Assembly (NCBI GenBank): GCA_000818945.1
Contig: KN805374.1
Location: forward strand, 1,090,064-1,154,063
DNA from: Schizochytrium sp. CCTCC M209059
Taxonomy: Eukaryota; Sar; Bigyra; Thraustochytrida; Thraustochytriidae
Length of the DNA stretch: 64,000 nt
Reading direction: 5' to 3'
Positions 49,925 through 58,585 of the stretch are shown piece by piece. The first letter of the stretch is position 1; each line of letters starts with the position of its first letter. The translations under genes and the position numbers were made by a program. Below the pieces are notes generated by a model, which saw only the letters and a list, made by a program, of their open reading frames with translations, was not told the DNA's origin and made no database searches.

Positions 49925-52900
49925 ATGGGCAAGAATGATATGTTCTTCCGGAAGGGCGACACGATCACCTTGCCTGGCACGATGATCTTCAATACGCCAG
50001 AGGCGGCCGCGAAGGCAGACAAGCTGCTTGGTTCAGACTCAGAATGGAGGTCAGAGATCTATCAAGGCGTTGTCACGGGTGCCTCTGCAAATGCAAGAAT
50101 CGCAGAGTTTAAAATTGGAGGCCAAAAGATCGTCAGCAAGTACACCATCAGCAAGCTCAACAAGTTTTCCAGAGCGCTCAACGCAGCGACTGCGCGTGAA
50201 AACTTGACCAAGCTCGAACGAAAGGCTCTCAAGAAGAAGAGAAAGGAGGAAAAGGCAAAACTGCGAGCGCTTCGTGAGAAAAAGGGTGCGGGCGACGGAA
50301 GTAAAGAGAATGGTCAACTCGAAACCAAAAGTAAGGTCAGCAACGGCAAGGTCAAGGAACGTTCGCAACGACCTGACGAAGCTGCTTCACCCAAGGCAAA
50401 GGTTCCCAAGTCACCCTCCAAACACGACCGCTCCCATTCTGAAGAGGCTGTTAATTCACCGAAGAAAAGTTCTGCCAAGGAAGCGCAGATGCAGAAGGCG
50501 ATTCCTTCTGCTAAGCCCGCCAAGACAAAGCAGCGGCGCGAGGTTGCGAGCAGCGACGAAGAGCAAAGCAGTAACAGCGAAAGCGTCGAGGAAGAAAGCG
50601 GAAGCGGTGAGGAAGAAAGTGGAGGCGACGAGAGTGTCGAGAGCAGCGATAATGACGACAGTGACGACAGTGACGCGGGCGAAGACGATGAAGAGAGCGA
50701 AAGCGAAAGCAGCAAGGAGCCCGCGCCAAAGCCTTCCAAAATGGTTACCAGCAAACCGTCGACCCCAGTTAAAAAGGTTCCCGCGTCACAAACCGCGGCA
50801 CTTGCGGCATCGCCTTACACCAAGAAGAATCCGGTCGGATCCCGCGTCTCAGTGGAGGCTACACGCATCTTTTCTCGAAGGGAAGGAATTGAAATTCTTG
50901 GGCCGGGCTGGAAGAAGAAGAGTATAGAGGGAACGATCATCGAGGTGCTGGAACGCTCGCGAATTGTGGAATTCGATCTCCCCGGCGGCCGGACCACAAG
51001 GCATAAGCTTGGTTCGAGACTGCTCACTCCCATTGAATCTAAGGGCCAGCACGCGTCAACATCTGGCGCGTCGAAAGTCTCTTCGAAGCCAAGTTCTGCG
51101 AGCGAAAAGAAACGCCGCGTGACGGATGCTGATGACCAGGAGTCTGACAGCGAAGAAAGCGAGAGCGGCAGTAGCGAGGAAGATGACCAGGGGAGCGGCA
51201 GTGACAGCGACAGCAGCGACAGTGGTGAAAAGGACGACGAAGAGAGTGACAAGGTCGTCGCCAAGCCAAAGAAAAAGGCAAAGGATTCCACGCCATCTCC
51301 AGCAAGCGCTGGCCCTTCTCAGCCAGACGAGCATGGTAAAAAGATAAAGGAGGCGAAGAAGACAAAGAAAAAGCCTTCGAATGCCGCAGAGGGTGACTCA
51401 GGCGCCATCGCTGTCGCCGCGCCCGCAACAGCGACAGCGACAGCCACCAAGACCTTCAAAGGAGGCAAGAAGTTTGATATTGGAGACCCCGTCTGCGTTG
51501 CTGCAGAGAAGTTTCTCAAGGCCCGAGAGGGAAAGGCAATTTTTGGTCCGTCGTGGAGGTCCGTCGTGGTTCCCGGATCTGTCACAGCTATTCTTCGATA
51601 TGCCCGTCGGGTGAAAGTAGATTTCGGTCAAGGTCGAGTTGAAGAGCGCGACATTTCAAGTCGCCAGCTTCACCCGATAGGAGAAATCGAAGCATTGAAG
51701 GCTTCAACTCTAGAGTCTGCACAAGGGCGCGCTAAATCATCGCTTGCGTCTGTCCATGCAGCTACTGCGTCCGCCGCAACCACCTCGAAGCCTGCAGAGA
51801 AGAACGCGGCAGACGCAGCAGCTTCAAATGGTAAAAAGAAAAAGGACAAGCTGAAGAAGGACGCCAAGGCCGATGAAGAAGAATCAAAGAAAAACGACAG
51901 CAACAGTGAGAGCGATGACGACTCCAGCAGCGATAGCAGTGACAGCGATAGTGGCAGCGGAAGCGACAGTGGAAGCGGTAGCGGCAGCGGAAGCGGAAGC
52001 GACAGCGACAGCGACAGCGATAGTGACAGCGATTCCGATAGTGGTGTCAACGCTGAAAAACCTGTCGACAAGGGTAACGCGAACAAGAAGATCGTCAAGA
52101 GCACGGAGCCCGAGGTCGCAGCGAAAAAGGGGTCTACGAGAAAGTTCCCAATTGGTGCCAAGGTCCGCTGCTCAGCGGAACGCGCCTTCGACGGCCGAAA
52201 GTTACGACGCATTCTCGGTTCTGACTGGAGAACTCAAAGCTTGAAAGGCGTGGTCGTAAAGTATCAAGGGGCAACCTCTTGTGTAGTGAAGTTCTCCCTT
52301 CCCGGCGGATCTACGGAGGAAAATGCGATCAATCCGCGCTGGCTTGCCGAGGCAGGGGAGGGCGCAAGCGCGACCATGACCGGCAATGAAAAGAGCCCTG
52401 CTTCCGCCACCGCTGTTGCCAAGAGTACCGAAAGCACAAGAACTGCACCAGCTGCACCCACGAGTGCGCCGGCTGCGGCCAAGAGCGCGCCGGCGCCAGA
52501 GAAAGCGGCAAGCGCCGGATCCAAAAACTTCTCGCGTGGAACGGAGGCATGTGCCAGTCTAAGCATCGTTCAGTCTCTCAAGAACGGCACGTCTGTGAAA
52601 GACGCAGACGCGGATTCGAACCTGATCAAGGGGAAAATTATTGAGGATATCAAGCGTTCTCGAGTCGTTGATTTTGAGATGCCAGACGGAAGCACAGCCC
52701 GGGTCAAACTGGGCGCTCGGTGGTTGCGGCCCGTTGCGGCAATAGATGCGTCTGGGCACGATCCCGCGGCCGCCCCTCCTAACGGCGCCTTGAAGAGAAA
52801 GCGCAAGGACTCTGTTGACCATTCCACGGACGACGACAATGCCGGCGCCGCAGAGAACGGCGACAAAGAGGCATCAACAACCAAGAAGAAAAAGAAGGAC

Positions 52901-54463
52901 AACAAAAGAAAGTCGATGGAGGCAGAGAGTGCGTCGTCTGCAGGTCCGACCGCCGCAGCAGTGCCGCAGCAAAGCGACGCAGTCAAGAGCGCAAGGCTCG
53001 GCGCTTCCATCGATGTAGGTACAGAGGTCGAATGGGTAATTGCGGAAGGTGTCGAAACAGACATTCGAAACTCGATGGGATTCAAGCGGCAGCCTGCGAT
53101 CCAATTCGACCACGGTAAGGCCGATAACATGGACCGTTCACCGGTGGACTATTTCCTGGCATTCTTTCTCGGGGACTCGAACACGAAGAAACTTTTACGC
53201 TTCACTTCGGAGCGCCTCAAGCATCATGGGTTGCCTGCGCTGACCAAGAAGGACCTGTTTACGTACCTGGGCGTCGTCCTCGCGCATACGCACTCTCCTC
53301 GCGTTTCGCGGTCTTCTCTCTGGGTTGACAGTGCGCACATTGCATACAAGACTCCGAATTTGTCGCGTTTAATGAAGCTCGAGCGTTTCAAGCACATTTG
53401 CGCTTCTCTCTCGTTTGTGGACCTTGCTAGCGAGCAAAAGAATCAGTCCGCCGCAAGCGCGACCACCAACGCGAAACAGCCTGTTGCGAGCGCTTCCGTC
53501 GCCGCGCTAAAGAACGTTTTGCCTCTTGTGCAATGGTTCAATGAGCACCGTAAGGCAGTCATGCTCCCTGGTGCACACCTTCATGGTGATTCGATGCTCT
53601 CCAAGTGGAACAACGCCGACGAAAGGTTTGAGGATAATCCTTTGCACGCAAAGAAAATCAAGCGCGCGGGCAAGCCCCTTGGTGTTGATCTTTTTGGATT
53701 GTGCTGCTGTGACACGAGTATGACGGTCCAACTTGATCTTGTAGACGTTGCTGGCGCATTACGAGGAAAGTTTGACGCTGCCGGGCGCGAGAGGACAACG
53801 GCCATCCTCATGCGTCTTGCAGAACCCGTGGCCGACTCGGGCCGGACCGTAATCGCGAGCCCATTGCTCGCCTCTGTGGAATCCGCTGTTCACTTGAAGA
53901 AGAACATGGGCCTCTTCATGATGGGCCAAGTAAAGCACGCCGATGACCTCTTTCCGCAAGAGTACATCATCCAGGAGCACGAATACGCCAAGCGTGGCGA
54001 CACCGTGTTCTTGCAAGCGGATATCGCAGGGGTTACCACATATGCTGTCGGGTGGAATGATGGCAAGCCCAAGCCACTCGTCTCGACATGTGGCACAACA
54101 GGCGCCGGTGCCCCTCGCCTCAAGAAACGGCGCAAGAGTCTTGGCAGCACGAATGCTTCCGCTGCGATCGAGATTCCGCGCGACGCCATGTCTGCTGAAT
54201 ACTATCCGAACGCCTCGACCATCGACCTGCACTCTTACTTCCAACACGAGCTCTTGAACCTTGACGGGTGCCTTGCGTCGAAGCGCTGGGAGCTGCGTAT
54301 CTTTGCGACCATTCTCGGCGTTTGCGTTACCGATGCGTTTTTCGCTTCGCAGTACTTTTGTCCCAAGACGAGCAAGAATCGTTGCAAGGACTTTGAGGAG
54401 TTTGTCATGGTACTCGAGGACGGTCTCCTCGCAAACTCTACTTCTTCCTCTTCATCGTCTTAG
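49925..54463 (+). CDS. Domesticated piggyBac-type transposase fused to five barrel-like repeats
   Basis: The frame is 1512 aa, starting AAAATGG. Five related modules of about 70 residues occur near 8-80, 303-370, 516-585, 740-810 and 868-938. They share the pattern G-x-x-V, then LG or FG-x-x-W, then a G-I/V strand, R/V-V-x-F, PGG and a final R-x-L-x-P. They look like small SH3/Tudor-type barrels. Between them are Lys-rich and Ser/Asp/Glu-rich linkers, likely phosphorylated and nuclear. From about 1070 the sequence matches the piggyBac (DDE_Tnp_1_7) order: DYFLAFFLGDSN, the helical TYLGVVLAHTHS region, PLVQWFNEHRKAVMLPGAHL followed by GDSM (first catalytic Asp kept), then VIASPLLAS where DNxFTS is expected (second Asp lost), and GWNDGKPKPLVST (third Asp kept). 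No terminal inverted repeats or TTAA target pair are seen, so this is a host gene. Confidence 0.75.
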   Translation: MGKNDMFFRKGDTITLPGTMIFNTPEAAAKADKLLGSDSEWRSEIYQGVVTGASANARIAEFKIGGQKIVSKYTISKLNKFSRALNAATARENLTKLERKALKKKRKEEKAKLRALREKKGAGDGSKENGQLETKSKVSNGKVKERSQRPDEAASPKAKVPKSPSKHDRSHSEEAVNSPKKSSAKEAQMQKAIPSAKPAKTKQRREVASSDEEQSSNSESVEEESGSGEEESGGDESVESSDNDDSDDSDAGEDDEESESESSKEPAPKPSKMVTSKPSTPVKKVPASQTAALAASPYTKKNPVGSRVSVEATRIFSRREGIEILGPGWKKKSIEGTIIEVLERSRIVEFDLPGGRTTRHKLGSRLLTPIESKGQHASTSGASKVSSKPSSASEKKRRVTDADDQESDSEESESGSSEEDDQGSGSDSDSSDSGEKDDEESDKVVAKPKKKAKDSTPSPASAGPSQPDEHGKKIKEAKKTKKKPSNAAEGDSGAIAVAAPATATATATKTFKGGKKFDIGDPVCVAAEKFLKAREGKAIFGPSWRSVVVPGSVTAILRYARRVKVDFGQGRVEERDISSRQLHPIGEIEALKASTLESAQGRAKSSLASVHAATASAATTSKPAEKNAADAAASNGKKKKDKLKKDAKADEEESKKNDSNSESDDDSSSDSSDSDSGSGSDSGSGSGSGSGSDSDSDSDSDSDSDSGVNAEKPVDKGNANKKIVKSTEPEVAAKKGSTRKFPIGAKVRCSAERAFDGRKLRRILGSDWRTQSLKGVVVKYQGATSCVVKFSLPGGSTEENAINPRWLAEAGEGASATMTGNEKSPASATAVAKSTESTRTAPAAPTSAPAAAKSAPAPEKAASAGSKNFSRGTEACASLSIVQSLKNGTSVKDADADSNLIKGKIIEDIKRSRVVDFEMPDGSTARVKLGARWLRPVAAIDASGHDPAAAPPNGALKRKRKDSVDHSTDDDNAGAAENGDKEASTTKKKKKDNKRKSMEAESASSAGPTAAAVPQQSDAVKSARLGASIDVGTEVEWVIAEGVETDIRNSMGFKRQPAIQFDHGKADNMDRSPVDYFLAFFLGDSNTKKLLRFTSERLKHHGLPALTKKDLFTYLGVVLAHTHSPRVSRSSLWVDSAHIAYKTPNLSRLMKLERFKHICASLSFVDLASEQKNQSAASATTNAKQPVASASVAALKNVLPLVQWFNEHRKAVMLPGAHLHGDSMLSKWNNADERFEDNPLHAKKIKRAGKPLGVDLFGLCCCDTSMTVQLDLVDVAGALRGKFDAAGRERTTAILMRLAEPVADSGRTVIASPLLASVESAVHLKKNMGLFMMGQVKHADDLFPQEYIIQEHEYAKRGDTVFLQADIAGVTTYAVGWNDGKPKPLVSTCGTTGAGAPRLKKRRKSLGSTNASAAIEIPRDAMSAEYYPNASTIDLHSYFQHELLNLDGCLASKRWELRIFATILGVCVTDAFFASQYFCPKTSKNRCKDFEEFVMVLEDGLLANSTSSSSSS

Positions 54464-54627
54464 GAATCAAGATGTGTACGTACTTACATCAGGGCCACTT
54501 TATTCATGGCATCACAACAGAAAAACAACAAATCTTAATACCTTTTCACGATACACATGTGTAGCTCTAGCTTGGAGGACGCACTGACACGAATACGAGA
54601 CCAATCTGCCTGCGTGGTCCCTCTATC

Positions 54628-57600
54628 TCATACGTTGACATCGAGCATCGCAACGCCAGCGGCAGCGAATACGGCGATGAAAGAGCATTGAGATGCACCA
54701 GAATCCGTCGTCGATGAAGCATTGTTCGCTTGTCGATTGGCAAAGGCGATTCGTTCAATAGGTCCAATAAACCATGGATGGTCGAGTTGGCCGTAGGAGG
54801 AGCGAGAATCGAGCACCATGACGACGTCGTCCATAGTCTTCCCCTCTGGCGCATTCGAGGAGGGAACCTGCAATAGCAAGGCCCCTTGATCATGCGCCAA
54901 TCCACAAATGACAAGATTGGGCGCATCTTTGCGGTCGAGAAGAGCGCCTGCGGTGAACACATGGTCTGGGTCGACCAAGGCTGCTGCATCGCTTTGCGGG
55001 GCCTGAAAGGAAAAGACTTTCTCGCCCGTGGCAACATCCCAAGCCCCGATTTGGCCGGCACGAGTCCATGCGTAGACGAGCTGGCGCGAGGCCGTCAATT
55101 GCATTCCTAGCACAGGGCAAGTAAACGACTGCAAGACGCGGAGTGGCTGTCCCCACACCAAATCCCACGAACGAATCGAGCCATCTGAGCTATAAGAGAG
55201 AACAACGTCCTTGTCCTCGACAGGGCCAAGGTATTCGACGCCTAAAACGCTGGCCTCGTGCCCTGTGAGCATACGGATCTCCAGACCATCGTCCAGATTC
55301 CAGCACCCTATTTTCTCGTATTATTTCTCAGACGTCAGTCACACTTGTTCGCGAATCCCCCTTGTACCCTTACCGCACCCCCTTCTTCCGCTTTCCTCTC
55401 TTCCTCTATGCCCTCACTTGCGCGTGTGCGCCCCTGCCTATCATATTTTTAGGGAGGAGGGACCCTGGCTGAAAACTTACGAATGGTATTATCTGCTGAG
55501 GCAGAGAGAAACACCTTTTCAAGATCCACGGCAGCAATTCCGCCTACTGCAGAAAACGCCGTGACAGTATCCTTGTGTCCTCGAAGTCGAAACACCATCT
55601 TACACGTCTCAAGATCGTACACGTGCACGAACTTGTCACGCCCACCCGAAAAGAGCAGGTTGCCATCGATGCGCAAGGCCTCCACGCGAGAAATGTGAGC
55701 CCCAAAGCTACAAATCTGTTTCCACGTTTGCTTGTCCCAAAGAATGACGGTTTGATCACCGCTCCCCGTTGCGACCACATTATCGTTGGCACAAACTGCG
55801 CTCACCTCTCCCGCGTGTGCCTTGATATTTTGCGCAACAAGGCCTGTCGACGCTTCAACAACAAAGACAGTTCCAGTCTTGCATCCATAGATGTGGTGCT
55901 CAGGAGTTACCGAGAGGGCAGTCACGATTGCTTTACGGAGCTGGTGCTCATCACTCTCACTTTCACTTTCTGGCCCCTCGGTGGGCGCCTCACTGTGTCC
56001 GGCGATGTCAGACTCACCACCCGCGTCCGGCTGCTGTGTGCGAAGCGCGGACGTCTCCTCTTCGAGGCCTTCAACATCCCACCAGAGCACGGACTTATCA
56101 TCACTAGCACTAAGAAAGGCGAAGCCGCTCTGTCCTGCAGCCTCTGAAGAGCTAAATTGCTCATCAACACGAATAATGGCATTGACAGCGTCAGCATGAC
56201 CAACGAGATCAGCGACCATCGTTGCGCCAGCAGCGCCAGTATTTTCTGGAATATGCCAGACTTTGAGGGTGCGATCGGAGGATGCGGAAACAAGGAGGTC
56301 ATTCCACACGCACAGAGAGCGAATCTCGCCCTTGTGTTGAGCAAGGGAGACGAGTGTCTCCACGTTGGTGCTCGAGCCTTCGTTCCAGCCGGAGAGACCC
56401 CAAATCCGAATTGTGAGATCTGCCGATCCCGTGGCAACTCGCAGCAGCGAAGTTGCTTGCTCCGCAGCGGCCGGGCCGAGCAAACGGATGGCTGTCACAT
56501 TGTTCGAATGGCCACGAAGTACGATCGGGTCAGGATTTTCTGCCGGACGCAGGTTGATCCAGACATGCCCAAGTCCATCGTCGGCGCAGCTCGCTACATG
56601 TAGCAGGCCATCTTCGAAGCTTGAGATATCCTGCGGTATGGCCAGGTCCACGTCGAGACACCAACCTTGGTGAACATTTTGAAAGCTATGCAGGACTTTG
56701 CACTCTGGCAAGCTCCAAACAAGTACCGTGCCATCGTCTGCTCCAGAGGCCGCAAAAGAACCCGTGCAGGAGAGCGCTCTGACAGAGTCCTTGTGTTCGG
56801 CAAAGGTAGCCACGGCCTCAAATTCGCTCGCTTCGTTGAGGCGCCAAAGCTTGCAGGTCGTGTCCAGCGAGGCCGAGACGAAGACATCGAGCGCCGGGAC
56901 AAATTGCAAGCCGTTGATGCCCCAACCAGCGTGCGCTGGCGTAGAGGAGAGAACGTGCCCCGTCTCAGAAGACACAAGCGCTAAGATGCCCTTGGATCCC
57001 GCGCAGGCAAAGCGTTGGGGACGGCCCGTGCCAGAGATGGATTGCAAAAAACCGAGATCGAGACCTTTGTAGCGATGCATGAGGGGGTCCATTGCGCTTG
57101 CAAGAACAGGCCAGCGCGCACAGGGTCCGCCACTCTGTCCAGCAAGAAGTTTTCGCAGTGAAGAGAGGTTGTGCACGAACATGTGGAAATAGCGATCGCC
57201 CCCGGCTAGTACCCCCGCAAGCTTATTCCACAGTAGTTCGCTGGCAAGCTGTTTTCTGTGGGCAGGGTCTGTCTTCAGGACAAGGGCACGAGAGCTGCGA
57301 ACGGCGCGCGATATGGCGCTAACGCATTGCGGGGCTTCGGACTCTGCGATTGTCAGATCCACGTCCACAAGGCTACGAAAGACGGCATCCTCGTCGCTAA
57401 GAAGCTTGGCAAGCACCCAGTTTACGTTTACCACAAGAAAGTACACCTGAGCACGCCGGTCGGCAGAAACCATGTGGCGCGCGAAGTGCGTCAGCACGTA
57501 CGAAGAGGCATTCTGCCAGGGTCTGCCTCCGGAGCGACGAAAGATTCCGTCTACGAGGCTGCTGTGTAGGGCAGTGAGGTCTTCCTCTGACCACGCTTCG

Positions 57601-58064
57601 CGCATACCGCGCACGTCTTCATCGCTAAGGCATCGCCAGCTGGACGTGTCGGGTGGAGATGGGCCACTAAGTTCGACGAGGGTTGCGAGTTCACTTGGTT
57701 CGGGGAGCTCCTCATTGGCCGGGAACACTGCGAACCTCTTCCACGCCAGACTCCAAAGAAGGATATCTGGCTTGCCCTTCGCGTCGCCAACGTCGTCTTT
57801 CAGCCTCGCCGTCCCCGTCGTCACGATCAGCTGTTGCCGTCTTCCTCCGGCTGCTGCCTCGCTCGTAGTGTCCGCGACACTCGCAGCGTCTGCGACACTT
57901 GCAGCGTCCGGGCCGCAAGCGTCCCTGACCAGTACCTCGACATTCCTTTTTGCGAGCGCGACGCTCTTCGTCTTGAGCTCCTCCGCTACGGCCTGGCCGA
58001 GCTTCCTGCGTCGCTCCTTTGCCTCCTCCTCGACCCCGTCCTCCTTCTCCACTCCATCGTCGTT

Positions 58065-58100
<36 letters not shown>

Positions 58101-58283
58101 CTCTCCGGGGACCACCACGTGCACGTGTTGCAGACGTTGTCCTCCTCCTCGGCTCTGCTCGTCCTCGCCGTGCCGCTGCTCCTCATCCTCGCGCCGCGCC
58201 TCCTCGGCCGCCGCCAGCAGCGCCTCCACCCGCGCCGCGTCCCACGCGCTCACCCGCGCGCGGACCTCCGCCGCGGCCTCCAT
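54628..58283 (-). CDS. WD40-repeat protein with one intron (1160 aa)
   Basis: Exon 1 is 58283-55481 and exon 2 is 55307-54628. The 173-nt intron starts GTAAGT and ends ATAG; joining gives SADNTIR/CWNLDDGLEIRMLTGHE, restoring a WD blade. The start is taken at MEAAAEVRARVSAW (58283), since the frame further upstream is Pro/Arg-rich and overlaps the divergent gene. Residues about 1-120 are charged and include an Asp run. About 120-430 form an unrecognised helical domain (LTHFARHMVSADRRAQVYFLV, split as context). From about 440 to the end there are at least ten WD repeats (VSASLDTTCKLW, ATGSADLTIRIW, VSASSDRTLKVW, TGSGDQTVILW), probably two propellers. WD40 propellers are protein-interaction platforms; the specific role is unknown. 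Confidence 0.85.
55308..55480 (-). other. Spliceosomal intron of the WD40 gene (173 nt)
   Basis: On the minus strand the donor is C/GTAAGT (perfect consensus) at 55480 and the acceptor AAATAG/GGTGC ends at 55308. Removal joins two half WD repeats in frame, while reading through gives a stop after KFSARVPPP. The interior is pyrimidine-poor near the acceptor but contains AG-free sequence before it. Confidence 0.9.
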
Positions 58284-58585
58284 CGCGCCCTCTCCGCTCG
58301 CGCGCGCTGCCCGAGCCGCGTCTCTCCGTCTGCTCGCTCGTTGCGGAATTGGTGCTTCGCCTTGGCTCCGCTCCGCTCTGCTCTGCTCTGCTTGCTTGCT
58401 CTTCTGCCTCGCCCCGATCCTCGTGGGTCCCAGGAACCGGGACCGGGACGCCTGGAGGTCCCGGAGAAGCGTACCGGGCACGGGCGCGGTACCGGGCCTT
58501 CGCGAGGCGTATGCATTTACAGTTAGCCTAGTACGACCTGAGAGCGGCGCAGAGCCCGAAGGAGAGGGACCTAACGACGCGCGGC
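58284..58585. promoter_or_regulatory. 302-bp bidirectional promoter (WD40 and helical-bundle/LRR genes)
   Basis: The two ATGs face away from each other across 302 bp, too little for independent promoters of usual size. It contains a CTCTG/CTTGC pyrimidine-rich run at about 58370-58403. Shared control is inferred from spacing only. Confidence 0.6.

Noticed and set aside
48827..54600. Complete piggyBac element with terminal repeats
   Set aside because: No inverted terminal repeats or paired TTAA sites were found around the gene; a TTAA occurs after the stop codon but has no partner upstream.
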